Part shown: positions 10,431-21,108 of the stretch, one piece after another
Layout of the letters: the number at the start of each line of letters is the position of its first letter
Position numbering within the stretch: the first letter of the stretch is position 1
Source of the DNA: Symbiodinium sp. CCMP2592
Taxonomy: Eukaryota > Sar > Dinophyceae > Suessiales > Symbiodiniaceae
DNA length: 64,000 nucleotides
Reading direction: 5' to 3'
Assembly (NCBI GenBank): GCA_905221615.1
Contig: CAJNDT010006012.1
Span: 248,001 to 312,000 of the forward strand
The notes under the pieces: generated by a model
Databases searched by the model: none
The model's input: the letters and a program-made list of their open reading frames with translations, nothing else
Told to the model about the DNA's origin: nothing
Program-made: the position numbers and the translations under genes

Positions 10431-12860
10431 CGGCTGGTGCTAATGATGCTGGGTGAAATTTTGCGGTGTGGGCGGCAAAACCGGAATGTTTGGTGCGGTT
10501 GCGACCCGGGCCAAGAGCAGGAACGGCGGATGCTGATGATGCTCGGCACGTTGGCAGCTTGGGCAAACAGCAGACAGGTGATGTTGATGATCTTCGGCGC
10601 ATGTTTGTCTCTTGAGGCTGCTCGGTTTGTTTGCTGCTCTGCAAGGACCGGAAAGCTGATCTTGATGACGCTGCATTTGTGGCGCGGTCTAGAAGCCGAG
10701 CCGCTGATGCTCATAATGCTCGGTGGGTTTGTCGCACCGGCTAACAGCCCAACAGCTGATGCTGATGATGCGTTGTGCGTTTGCGACATGGGCAAGCAGC
10801 AGAAACGCTGATGCTGATGATGCTCGGTCCGCTGCTGGCGTGCACAAGTTGCAGAGCAGCTGTTGCTGATGATGTTCGGTACAGTTGTTGCTTGGGCAAA
10901 GAGCAAAGCAGCTGATCTTGATAATGCTCGGTGCGTTTGAGAAGCCGACCAGCCGATGCTCATGATGCTCGGTAGGCTCTTGGCACCCGCGAAACAAGTC
11001 AATCAGCTGATGCTGATGATGCTTGGCTCGCTGGCGACATGGGCAAGCAGCAGAGAAGCTGATGCTGATGATGCTCGTTCCGCTGGTGTCGCAGACAAAA
11101 AGGCAAAACAGCTGATGCTGATGATGCTCGGTTCCGTTCGTTGTACGGTTAGAAGCAGAACAGCTGATGCTGGTGATGCACGGTTCGTTTGTGGTACAGG
11201 CTGAAAGGAAAACAAGCTGATGCTGATGATGCTTGGCGCTTGCGATTCGGGAGCAGAACAGCTGATGCTGATGACGCTCGTTGCATGTGTGAAGTGGGTT
11301 AAAGAGGCAAGTAGCTGATGCTGATGATTCTTGGTGCGCTTGCGACATGGGCAAACACCAGAGAAGCTGATGCTAATGATGCTCCTTACGCTTGTGGCAC
11401 AGACAAAACGCAGAGCAGCTGATGCTGATGATGTTCGATATAGTTGTTGCTGTAGCAAATTGCAAAACAGCTGATGCTGATGATGCTCGGTCCGTTCGCT
11501 GTGCGGTTGGAAGCAGAACTGCTGATGCCGGTGATGCCGGCTAAAAGGTAAGCAAGCTCAGGCTGATGATGCACAGTGCTATTCCTGCAGTGGCAAAAAG
11601 CAAGGCAGCTGATGCTAAGGATGCTCTGACCAGTGAACAACCCGAACAGCTGATGCTGATGATGCTTTATGCGTTTGCGACACGGGAAACGCAGCAGAAC
11701 AGCTGATGCTGGTTGTGCCCGGCGCATTGGCGGCATGGGCAAACAACGGAACAGCTCACGTTGGTGATGTTCCGGAGCAGAACAGCTGATGCTGGTGATT
11801 CTTGGTGGGCTTGCGACATGGGCAAACAGCAGAGAAGCTGATGCTAATGATGCTCGTTCCGCTGGCAGCGGAGACAAAACGCAGAGCAGCTGATGCTGAT
11901 GATATTCGGTAGAGTTGTTTTGAGCAGAGCAAAGCTGCTAATGCTGATGATGCTCGGTTCCTTTGCTGTACGGTCAGAAGCAGAACTGCTGATGCTGGTG
12001 ATGCTTGCTTCGTTTGTGGCAGCGGTTGAGCAGGAAAACAAGCTCATGCTGATGATCACGCAGAGGCAAAAGGCAAGGCGGCTGATGCTGAGGATGCTTG
12101 CACCAGCTAAAATAGCCAAACAGCTGATGCTGATGATGCTGTATGCGTTTGCGACACGGGCAACGCAGCTGAACAGCTGATTCTGGTGATGCTCGGTGTG
12201 TTTGCTGCTGCGCCAGTGAATGAAAAGGCTGATGCTGATGATGCTCGGCGTGTTTGCGGCACAGGCCAAGAGCAAAACTGCAGAACAGTTGATGCTGATT
12301 GCGCTCGGCACATTGGCGGCATGGGCAAACAGCAGAACTGCTGACGCCGATGATGCTTGGTGGGTTCTTTATGTAGGCCAAGAGCAAAACCGCTGACGCC
12401 GATGATGCTTGGTGCATGTGCTGCACAGGCGAACTGTTGTTGCGCTGGGTGAAGGGGGAAGCGCTGATGCTGATGATGCTCGATGCTGCCAGAACGAAGC
12501 AGTGATGTTGATCATTTCGTTTGCTTCGCTGATCGTAGAGCGGGACAGCTCTTGCTGATCATGCTTGTACGTTTGCAAGGCTGATGCTGATGTTCTCGGT
12601 GCATTTGCAGCAATCGTCAAAGAACAGTGCAGCACTAAGCAAAGAACAGAACATCTGATGCTGGGCGCGCTTCCTGCTAACAAAAAGCATAGCAGCATAG
12701 CAGTCTGATACTGCTCGGCGTGCCTGCGGTATTGGGCCATAAACAGAACAGCTGATGTTGAGGATGCCCGGCACGTTCAAAGAACAGCTGATGCCTTTAA
12801 TTCTCCGTGCTTTCGCGATGCAGCGCAAGAAAGTGAACGGTTGATGCTGATGCTGCTCAC
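10430..12860. repeat. Minisatellite, 52-53-bp period, about 45 units
   Basis: The core CAGCTGATGCTGATGATGCT followed by CGG recurs at regular spacing. Example core starts are 10703, 10755, 10807, 10859, 10911, 10952, 11005, 11058, 11111, 11163, 11216, 11261, 11314 and 11366, so most intervals are 52-53 bp with occasional 41-45-bp units. Between cores lies a more variable 30-33 bp that still shows a consensus such as TTTGCGACATGGGCAAACAGC. Because 52-53 is mostly not a multiple of three, the Ser/Ala/His/Gln-rich minus-strand frames (up to 222 aa) drift through all frames. I see no sign that it is a gene. The array becomes degenerate after about 12450. Confidence 0.9.
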
Positions 12861-13066
12861 TAGCTTGGCGACAGACGGGAAGTCCTTTCCATCACGAAGA
12901 TTGCACGGGAGTTCCCTAGCAAGCAGTTTAGCGACGATATTGAGGTTGCTCAAATTCTCAAAGCAGGGTTTGAGGGCTTGAGAGGTCGACTTAGGCCGCA
13001 CCTTGGAGCGAGTTCCGGCAACTGCGACGTGGTCCTGACAACTTTTGCCAAGTGGGCGGTACTACG
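12861..13066. other. Spacer after minisatellite
   Basis: Non-repetitive, without a supported gene. It ends at the hpI palindrome. Confidence 0.4.
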
Positions 13067-13170
13067 GTTGATGATATAAATCCTGCATTACCTTAAGGAC
13101 CCTAAACTATGGGAATTATGGCATATGGTATATTCCTTATTATGGGTAATGCAGGATTTATATCATCAAC
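13067..13170. repeat. hpI fold-back element
   Basis: The left arm GTTGATGATATAAATCC, continuing TGCATTACC, is mirrored without mismatch in the right arm (GGTAATGCAGG, then ATTTATATCATCAAC). The interior is CTTAAGGACCCTAAACTATG. Copies are at 22075 (interior inverted) and 38668 (truncated). Confidence 0.95.
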
Positions 13171-13500
13171 AGTAGCACTGGTAATATGTATAATCAGGCT
13201 CATGACGCATGACACAGGTGAAATCAACCTGTTGGTGTCGAAGATTGCGCTGCCCAGACCAGACCACATCGCACCAAATCAGTTGCCTTTGTGCATAGCC
13301 GTTCTGCAGCCCTAACCCAGTATCCAAAGACTCGGGATGTCACGGGGCGGATGGTGAAGGGCGCCAGCTGAAGCTGTCAGGCCTCAGGCACACGCTTTAG
13401 ACAGATGAGTCGACGTCAAAGGTTCACATGGAGGGGTTGCTAATCTTTGACAGTCTAAAGCTTAAACAAAGCCTGAAACCCTAAATCGTAGCATCTTATA

Positions 13501-13617
13501 CCCAGAGACTCCAATATCCCTTAATTAAGGAATATCCCTTAAGCTATAGTAGGATCCCTAATATGATTTAAGGTATATTCCCTAATTCCCTAATTAAGGG
13601 ATATTGGAGTCTCTGGG
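13501..13617. repeat. hpC fold-back element
   Basis: The arms CCCAGAGACTCCAATATCCC and GGGATATTGGAGTCTCTGGG are perfect complements over 20 bp. TTAATTAAGG and TAGTAGGATCCCTAATATG lie inside. Confidence 0.95.
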
Positions 13618-13711
13618 TAAAGGGTCATGCCTACCGTTCTGGGTTTTGAGTAGCATGCCTAGGAGCTTCCTCTGGAGGTGCTGGAATAGTTTGAGAGACA
13701 GATCTTGGGGG

Positions 13712-13835
13712 TTTAGGCGGTTTAGGGTTTAGGGTTTAGGGTTTTAGGGTTTAGGGTTTTAGGGTTTAGGGTTTAGGGTTTTAGGGTTTAGGGTTTAGGG
13801 TTTTAGGGTTTTAGGGTTTAGGGTTTAGGGTTGTT
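13712..13835. repeat. Telomere-like TTTAGGG tract
   Basis: Clean TTTAGGG and TTTTAGGG units; one of the purest tracts in the window. Confidence 0.95.
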
Positions 13836-13837
13836 CC

Positions 13838-14054
13838 GGATCCTCTTCGAAGTCTGAAGGTCTGCGTATCGTTGAGGGATCTCGGATTTTCGCGGTTCGG
13901 CCTGTCGGTTTACCTGCATGCTTTCTCGCAGTTCCTGATTCCCAAACCGCTTGACCAGGTTCATGCACAGTTGCCAGTAGCCTTCAATTTCCGGGATGGC
14001 AAGGGATAGGACTGACCCATAGCACTGGGCTTCCTCCCATAATCCGAATGCCAC
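13838..14054 (-). CDS. Exon-like fragment, unknown product
   Basis: An open frame on the minus strand of about 72 residues sits between two telomere-like tracts and is not itself repeat-like. The protein has a balanced composition, with segments such as EIEGYWQLCMNLVKRFG and ELRESMQVNRQAEPRK that read like a helical globular domain. I recognise no family. The last residues run into the TTTAGGG tract, so only part of the frame could be an exon. No splice sites could be assigned. It may equally be chance. Confidence 0.25.
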
Positions 14055-14067
14055 TGGAGCATCCGAA

Positions 14068-14160
14068 ACCCTGAAACCCTAAACCCCTAAACGCCTAAAC
14101 CCTAAACCCCTAAACCCTAAACCCCTAAACCCCTAAACCCTAAACCCCTAAACCCCCGAA
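14068..14160. repeat. Telomere-like CCCTAAA tract
   Basis: CCCTAAA and CCCCTAAA units, in the orientation opposite to 13712-13835, with a non-repetitive 230-bp segment between. Confidence 0.9.
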
Positions 14161-14297
14161 CTCTATGCCGAACCACCGGGCTGCGGTCGTGAGAGTTTGT
14201 GCGGTGCAAAGGAGCGCGATCAAGACGAGCAAAAGATCGGCACCGGGCTTCTGCGCAATGCTTCGGATGCTTGCGGAACACAAGGGTTGGATTCAGG

Positions 14298-14415
14298 ATC
14301 CTAGGATGCCCGGTAGTACCCTTATTCCATTCTTGTAGTCCTAGGTTCCTTATAAAGTTACCCAACAGCCAGAAGGGAGCCCCTTCATTCCTAGGTTACT
14401 GAGCATCCTAGGATC
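14298..14415. repeat. hpG fold-back element
   Basis: The ends GATCCTAGGATGC and GCATCCTAGGATC pair perfectly. The interior shares GTACCCTTATTCC, GTAGTCCTAGGTTCCTTAT and AAGTTACCCAA with the copies at 36542 and 39451. The outermost GATC is specific to this copy and is present in both arms. Confidence 0.9.
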
Positions 14416-14504
14416 TGTTTGATTGTGCTTAGCTATCAGACGCTGACAGTGGTTGCCGCTTAAGAGGAAGATCGTAGCTTTGGGACTTGACTGCCAGAAA
14501 AGCG

Positions 14505-14950
14505 CAGCAGAACCCTAAACAAACCCTAAACCCCTGAACCCCTGAACCCCTGAACCCCTAAACCCCTAAACCCCTAAACCCCTGAACCCCTAAACCCCTA
14601 AACCCCTGAACCCCTGAACCCCTAAACCCCTGAACCCCTAAACCCCTAAACCCCTAAACCCCTGAACCCCTAAACCCCTAAACCCCTGAACCCCTAAACC
14701 CCTAAACCCCTAAACCCCTAAACCCCTAACCCCTAAACCCCTGAACCCCTGAACCCCTGAACCCCTAAACCCCTAAACCCCTGAACCCCTAAACCCCTAA
14801 ACCCCTAAACCCCTGAACCCCTGAACCCCTAAACCCCTAAACCCCTAAACCCCTAAACCCCTGAACCCCTAAACCCCTAAACCCCTAACCCCTAAACCCC
14901 TGAACCCCTGAACCCCTGAACCCCTGAACCCCTAAACCCTCAACCCTAAT
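14505..14950. repeat. Octamer array CCCCTAAA / CCCCTGAA
   Basis: About 50 tandem octamers in which the sixth base alternates A/G irregularly, plus two 7-mer CCCCTAA units near 14722 and 14881. The tract is longer and more regular than the heptamer tracts around it. It ends in CCCTCAACCCTAATAAACCC. Confidence 0.95.
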
Positions 14951-15017
14951 AAACCCTGGACCGCAGCTGGCCTGAACCCTGGACCGCCACTTTGACTGTA
15001 GAGCCGAGCTCAAAACC

Positions 15018-15121
15018 AAAGGCTCTATGTAGCTTCATAGTAGCTACTTAGGCCTTAAAGGGGTCCCTATATAAGTACTTTAAAGCCTAAGTATCTACTA
15101 TGTCGGCACATGGAGCCTTAG
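15018..15121. repeat. hpJ fold-back element
   Basis: AAGGCTCTATG and ATAGTAGCTACTTAGGCCTT on the left pair with AAAGCCTAAGTATCTACTAT and CATGGAGCCTT on the right. A second copy is at 48961-49061. Confidence 0.85.
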
Positions 15122-16242
15122 GGAAAACACCCCAAGTTCGCAGCCCGTCAGTCCCCAGAGGACACAGCTCCATGCGTGGCTTCCGCAAGTGCTGAAAGTT
15201 TTCTGGGAAGACTATCACACTAATAAAAAAACAGAGGCTCACAAAAAAAAAGTTGCCAGTCTCTTTTGCTCAAAAATTGTTTCGGGTTTAGGGGCTCTTA
15301 CAGGGTTTATGTTTAGTACGATGCCTTCCAGGACAGTGCAGCCGGCCTGCCGATGCAGTGGTGACAGCCGACTTTGCATGCCTCTAGCAAAAGCCTACAG
15401 TCGAGCATCTTGGGTTTAGGCTGTAAGGTTTAGGGTTCAGGGTTTAGGGTTGAACAAAACGCCTTCGTAAGACATAGGGTTGAGTACACCACTGTACTAA
15501 GAACTGCAGGGTTCATATTAAGACAAATCTGTGCATAGCTCAGTCCATTGTGCTGTGCCCAAGCTCACGCTTTCTAAAACAGCAGCAGATCCCTGAACCC
15601 TAGACCCCACACCCTAAGCCCTAAACCCTAAAGCACAAGCCCTAAGCCCTAAGCCCTAAACCCTAAAGCACAAGCCCTAAACCCTAAACCTCGACAGAAC
15701 CTGCACCACACTGCAGTATTCTTGTGAGTTTCGGTTCTTGTCATCCTACCCCGCGGAAGCCGTTTGAAGCCATGTGTTTACAATGAGCCCTAAACCCTAA
15801 GCCACAATCTTAAATCATAAGCCTAAACCCTCAACCTTAAAGCCTAGGTGATAGGTGAGGTGCTTTTGTAACTCAGGCTCCCTACGTTGAGGCCTGCTTC
15901 TGTAGGTGGAGGATTGCAGTGATACTTGATACTGCAACTACAGCCCAATTGAGAAGGAACTCGAACTCGCTAGTGTGGTAGTATGGTGTCTTGTCGGCGT
16001 TCCACCCAAGTTCTAAATCCCTACCTGAGGCAATGACCAGGAAGAAGAAGGCGGGTTATAGTGTACGGAACATTCTGTCCAATTCAGGGATATCGGAGGG
16101 TCTGGCTTGTACAGTACACAGTACCACCCTACAGCCTCCAACGCCTTCAAAAACTCAATCCCTAAACCATAAAGCTCCAAAGCTTCAGCGCCTAAACCTC
16201 AACCCGCAACCCTAAACCGTCCCCAACGACATCGCAAATACA
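15122..16242. other. Intergenic with short CCCTAAA/TTTAGGG tracts
   Basis: Short telomere-like tracts at about 15412-15450, 15590-15695 (with CCCTAAAGCACAAGCCCTAA repeated) and 15785-15850. The short open frames present are not supported as genes. Confidence 0.5.
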
Positions 16243-16333
16243 TACCTTTGGTTAGTAGGGAATGGAAGAATGGTAGTAATAGTAGTTATATTTGTGCCCC
16301 ATTCCTCCATTCCCTACTAACCAAAGGCAAGTA
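16243..16333. repeat. hpE fold-back element
   Basis: TACCTTTGGTTAGTAGGGAA on the left pairs with TTCCCTACTAACCAAAGG on the right. The inner arms are TGGAAGAATGG and CCATTCCTCCA. The interior GTAGTAATAGTAGTTATA is shared with the copy at 49431. Confidence 0.9.
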
Positions 16334-18257
16334 AAGCCCTAAATCCTCAACCCGCCCCGAAACTTACTCGCACAGTCTGGGGGACGTCTGGGTCGGAGGC
16401 TAGATTTAAGCTTGGCGTTCTTCTGGTGGGCTCTTTAGACTTTAGCTTTTTGGGTTTCTATATGAATTATAATACGGAGGCCAAAAGTTTCGCTTTTAGG
16501 AGGGGTTCAGAAGTCAGCCAAGTAAGAATAACGGTGGGCACAGCTCTGGACACTCCCAGCCATAGACCCTCGAGTCTCGCGGTGTCAAGAAGCGGCGCCC
16601 GCGACCTGGCAACGGAAAAAGTTTGGGCGTTTCAGAAAATTAGGGGTACCTTTTTCTGGGGTCCTTGTAATAAGGATCCTACTACTATTTAGGGTGCTGT
16701 ATTGGGGTCATGGGGTTCCGGTGTGGGGGGCGCAGGCTTTTTAAAGCATTTAGGCGTTCAATAACCCTGAATGAAGTGCGTTAACCTTGATTTCTGCTTG
16801 GGGATGAAGGGGATGAAGCTTGTGTCGGATTTATGCATACCTCAAACCCTACAGTGCTCAACCCTATGTGAGGGGTTTCGGATGTGGAAAGCGGCGCTCT
16901 CAAATTGGAAGGTAGCTCTTTGGTGCTTTCGAGCCGTCCTTTCGTTTGGAGGCCGCGTTGTTCCGCCACGCCCCTTTTTCTTGTTGTTTTGGAGCACCAC
17001 CCGCCAGCAACTGAGCCGAACTTGGTATGTGCTCATTCCTACACTGCAAACCCAAAGCCTTCAGATGATGAGTCTCCTAACAGCCCCAAGTCGTGGTATG
17101 CCCATGTTACACAACTTCTTGAATCCGTTGCCCAACTCTGTTGTAGGTTCGTTGAGATGATGGTGGGGTATCAGTAAGGTGTCGAACGTCGGACGAGTTG
17201 GGGCTTCTTGGCTGTGACTTCTGATGTGAGATCTGCCTTCTGCTGTCGCTCAAGGACCCCAATTCCTAAACCCTAAAGCTCCAAACCCCCATTGTGAAGC
17301 AACAAAGCCGGCATCAATCTGACATAAGTTGCGCCCCACGACTGAACCTAGATCCCCCGATACCCAGCCTTTAAACTTCTTAGGCTCTTATGGTTTAATC
17401 GGAATCGGAAAGTTTAACCTTCCATTTCTGTGGCTGATGGGGGAAGTAAGATGCAACTACAAAACACCCTCAAGCCCTATTTGACTCATGAAGGCCCCTC
17501 TATTACATCCCGTCTCTACCACTCTGAGCGAAGCCAAAGACTGCTTTGCTTGCATGCGACGGCTACGGCCATAAGCTTTGCCGGAGGCGAACGCAAGGAG
17601 TTTAAGGACCATAAGGGCTCCATTAAATGGTACTTGGGGGTACAGAAACAATCCCAAGCTCCTAGCCCAAGGAGTTTAGGGTGTTCCATTCTGAGCTGAG
17701 GCTTGTCGGTTTGCAGTTCTTGGCTTCAGGTTCCGGATTGACGATTTGGATTTCGGACTTTGGCGCCTTTGGGTGTGGGGCGGACGCGCTGTTGTGCCAG
17801 AGGCTGTGGGAAGGCGTGCTACTGTTGCGGTATGTTGCGGTGCATTGGAAGAGATTCAGCGCCGCATCGGTCTGAGTTTGCAGGGTCCAAAGCGGTCTAC
17901 GGCCGTACTGGTCGGGTCCAGGGTTGAGTGTTGGCTTCGGCCTAAAACCCTAAACCCTTAACCCTGAACCCTAAACCTTAAAGGTTCGAAGGCATCCGGT
18001 TTATGGACAGACAAGGTAGATCCTGCATCGAGATATCTACAAACTCGCTCGGCATTTGAGCGGCGGGGGCTGTGCACACCGCTCCCTCACTAAACCTACT
18101 GTCCACCCAAGGTTTAGGGCTTAGAGTCAAGGGTTCTCTTGAAGCTTCTCAGGGAGATTTGTTTGCTGCACTTTCACCGCTGTCTCCTCCTATGGTACAT
18201 GTTTTGGAGCAAGAAGATGCTGCTTGGGAGAAAGAAGCTGCTGGCGTGGTGACGATG
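16334..18257. other. Long stretch without a supported gene
   Basis: About 1.9 kb with overlapping open frames of up to 129 aa on both strands (for example 16771-17160 and 17430-17699), all including or ending in telomere-like words, with no recognisable domain. A TTTCAGAAAATTAGGGGTACC-like motif near 16630 resembles part of other fold-back arms. Short CCCTAAA words occur near 17940-17980. Confidence 0.35.
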
Positions 18258-18360
18258 TGGGTGGTTGTCAAAATTAGGGCCCCTTTTTGGCTCCCTGTTA
18301 TAATACGGCACCTAATATTTAGGGTACCCAAAAAGGGACCTTAATTTTGACAACTACCCA
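18258..18360. repeat. hpB fold-back element
   Basis: TGGGTGGTTGTCAAAATTAG on the left and TTAATTTTGACAACTACCCA on the right. The interior is GTTATAATACGGCACCTAAT with ATTTAGGGTACCC. Confidence 0.9.
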
Positions 18361-18467
18361 TGTGGAAAGCCCGGTGACAGAGCCGAAGCCAAAACCTTTG
18401 GCCGCAAAGCCGTCCAAGCCGCCCCCCTCGCGTTTCGGCACCAACAATGCAGACGCCTAGGACTCCA

Positions 18468-18630
18468 TGGTTAGGGTTTAGAGTTTAGGGTTTGGGGTTT
18501 AGGGTTTAGGGTTTAGAGTTTAGGGTTTAGGGTTCAGGGTTTAGGGTTCAGGGTTTGGGGTTTGGGGTTTAGGGTTTAGGGTTCTGGGTTTGGGGTTCAG
18601 GGTTTAGGGTTTAGGTTTAGGGCATAGCTC
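18468..18630. repeat. Telomere-like TTTAGGG tract
   Basis: TTTAGGG units with TTCAGGG, TTTGGGG and TTTAGAG variants. Confidence 0.95.
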
Positions 18631-18714
18631 CCAAGGCGAAGCCACTGCCAGAGGAGCAGTGCCGCAGCTTTCCATCGGCAGCTTACTCGTTTGGGTTGGG
18701 GCTCCCATAACACA

Positions 18715-18818
18715 TGGGTGGTTGTCAAAATTAGGGTCCCTTTTTAGGTCCCCATAATAGTACGGCACCTATTATTTAACGTTACCCAAGAAGGGACCCT
18801 AATTTTGACAACCACCCA
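18715..18818. repeat. hpB fold-back element
   Basis: TGGGTGGTTGTCAAAATTAG and CTAATTTTGACAACCACCCA are perfect complements. The interior is AATAGTACGGCACCTATTAT. It lies 350 bp from the previous hpB copy, in the same orientation. Confidence 0.95.
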
Positions 18819-19140
18819 AATGTAGAAACCTGTGCACTTGCCAATATGACTCCTTAGGGTTCTCTTGTTGTATTGACACTACAAAAAAACGCAAAGCCCT
18901 GCGTAATGTTTAAGGCACCCATATTACCCAAAACACCGTGTGCTGAAACTTAAATCTGAAGATGCACCTTGCAGTCCTCTTCTTCGACAGGGTTTAGGGT
19001 TTAGGCAACCCTAAACCGCGCAGGAATGATGAATCTTTCTGCGGCTTCCCTGTCCCAGGTATAAGTAGGGTAATTTTAACGCTACGCCGCCCGCCTCGGC
19101 TGTGTAGCGGCAGGCTTTACACGGTTGTTGATACCAAGTG

Positions 19141-19258
19141 CAACGGGGGCAAGGGGGGGTGGAGGGGGCGGGCGAGGGGGGGGCAGGGGGCGGGGAGGGA
19201 GGGGGGAGGAGGGGGGAGCGGGGAGGAGGGGGGAGGGGGGAGGGGGGAGGGGGGTTCA
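19141..19258. repeat. G-rich (GGGGGAGGG) tract
   Basis: About 115 bp almost purely of G with A and occasional C on the plus strand. It is a candidate for G-quadruplex or polypurine structure. The Gly/Arg and Pro-rich frames across it are artefacts. Confidence 0.9.
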
Positions 19259-19864
19259 GGCCTGGGACAAGGGGGTGGCAAACGAACGCAAATATAATAA
19301 CTACCCATGAACCTCGAGTAAGCCACACCGAAAACCCGTTCCTGCGGGCCAGGGAATGTCGGAGTTCTTCGTCGGGCAGCGGGTGGAGTACTACAGCCGA
19401 CTCCTCGGAAACCGGACTACCGGTGGCTCTGCGACACCCTAAACCCTAAACCCTAAACCCCAAACCCCAAACCCTTAAACTTTAGGGGTATCCGCAATTA
19501 ATGGGAGCAAGGGGCTGGACCCTCAGTTTCCGGAACTCCCACTCAGACTCATGGGTAATGTAGGGTTCTGTATAGCAGGGATAAGGATTGAAGCAGCAAT
19601 TGGGTTTGGTTAAGGTGTCACCCTGAACCCTACAGGGTAAGGAAGTGTGTCTTGCTTGCTTGGTCTCAGCACTGAAGCCTGATAGTCCCGAACCTCAGGA
19701 CCTCAACGTGTGTCAACCCGAAGCAGAACAGCCACGCTTAACCTCAACATGGCTAGCCCATGTTACGAAGCGCTACAGGGCTGACAGAACTTCTGTGTGT
19801 CTGCGCCTGCGTGCTGGATATTTTTGTTTGGGGATTTTAGGTGGTACAAAGCAGAAAGTGTGAA

Positions 19865-19973
19865 CCCAGAGACTCCAATATCCCTTAATTAAGGAATATA
19901 CCTTAAATTATAGTAGGATCCTTCATATGATTCAAGGTATATTCCTTAATTAAGGGATGTTGGAGTCTCTGGG
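19865..19973. repeat. hpC fold-back element
   Basis: CCCAGAGACTCCAATATCCC against GGGATGTTGGAGTCTCTGGG: one position is a T opposite G, a wobble-type mismatch. The rest of the arm (TTAATTAAGGAATATACCTT) is perfect. Confidence 0.95.
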
Positions 19974-20397
19974 AACCCCAGCATCCTCCACCCCCAGACC
20001 TCACATACAATCCCCGCAGCTGCTGAAAGCGTCTTGAGCCCCCGGGAGCCTTGAGCCGGCTTCTAGGAATTCTTGCTACATGCATCCATATGGGGTTCAG
20101 GGGATGCGCTTTTGAGTCAGGATCCTGCTCTCCAGGGTCGATATGAGAGTTCGAGAAAAATGGCGCAAGTATACGACCTAAGGACTAGGATTCTGATCAT
20201 AGGGACCTACAACATAGAGGCCTAAATGACTACTAATCTTATTCCTCAAGGTTTCGTCTAATACTTATACGATAGAGGAGCTCGAAATCCTATTCTAATT
20301 TTTCGGGCCCCTACATCAGTGTGAAAGAGAGTCCTATTCATTACTTGTGTCAGCGCCCTAAACCCGAAACCCCAAACTCAGAGCTCCAGTTCCCTAC

Positions 20398-20515
20398 CCT
20401 AAACCCTAAGTTCTAGGGCCTTAAACCCTAAACCCTAAGTTCTAGGGCCTTAAACCCTAAACCCTAAGTTCTAGGGCCTTAAACCCTAAACCCTAAGTTC
20501 TAGGGCCCTACACCC
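20398..20515. repeat. 29-bp tandem repeat, 4 units
   Basis: The unit contains AACCCTAAGTTCTAGGGCC. TTCTAG recurs at 20411, 20440, 20469 and 20498, giving an exact 29-bp period. Each unit carries both a CCCTAAA word and an inverted TAGGG word. Confidence 0.9.
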
Positions 20516-20577
20516 TAAACCTTAAAGCCGAAACTCCGAGTTCCAGGGCCCCTTTCAGCCGCAGATCCTCAGTCCAG

Positions 20578-20713
20578 TACTTGGAGGGTCGGGGGACTTA
20601 GCAAGTAGGTAGTACGTAGACTTATAAGTACCCTAAAAGGGACCCTAATTGGGGTTATGGTACTTATAAGTCCCTAAAGTAACCAGTTACTAAGTCCCCC
20701 GACCCTCCAAGTA
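20578..20713. repeat. hpA fold-back element (block GTCGGGG)
   Basis: A 136-bp, nearly full-length palindrome. The terminus is TACTTGGAGG, then the GTCGGGG block, then GACTTAG, with the mirror at the right end. Interior ACTTATAAGTACCCTAAAAG is near-palindromic too. TA is present at both ends. Same orientation as 27039; opposite to 22238 and 45592. Confidence 0.95.
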
Positions 20714-21021
20714 GTGTCCCCCTGTACCCCAAACTCTGCCTGGAGGCTCACGGGACGTAGTAGGTACCGTTGTAAGCCGGTTTAGGGTTTAGGGTTTAGG
20801 GTTTACCGTACCTGGGGTTGTAACGGATCATAAGTATAGGTACCTTTTCCCCTAGTTATACCAGGTTATACGTATAGTTGCCTTATCTATAACCCTAGTT
20901 GCGAAGTCCCATGAACCTTTAACTGGGCCCTGAAATTGAAAAGGTCCCTCCTTCTCCGAGTGGATTGAGTGCAAGATCTCGCTGGTGCCTGCCTTTCAGT
21001 CCTGCATCCTACGGTTTACCC

Positions 21022-21108
21022 ATAGGCCCCAAAGTAGTTCCTTTTTGGGATTACCTTATAGGATTCTATATATATGAACCCCAAAAAGGAACCACTTTGG
21101 GGCCTTAA
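21022..21108. repeat. hpN fold-back element, single copy
   Basis: TAGGCCCCAAAGTAGTTCC on the left and GGAACCACTTTGGGGCCTTA on the right, continuing inward with TTTTTGGG against CCCAAAAA. No second copy was noticed. Confidence 0.85.

Noticed and set aside
10334-12426. Large protein rich in HHQHQL and ASSASA repeats (minus strand, up to 222 aa)
   Set aside because: Frames are by-products of the 52-53-bp minisatellite; the period is mostly not a multiple of three and the frames switch repeatedly.
10430-12860. CRISPR array
   Set aside because: Regular core and spacer spacing looks similar at first, but spacers share a consensus, cores vary, and the context is a eukaryotic nuclear genome with no cas genes.
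19011-19449. Gly/Arg-rich or Pro-rich protein
   Set aside because: Translation of the G-rich tract in every frame.
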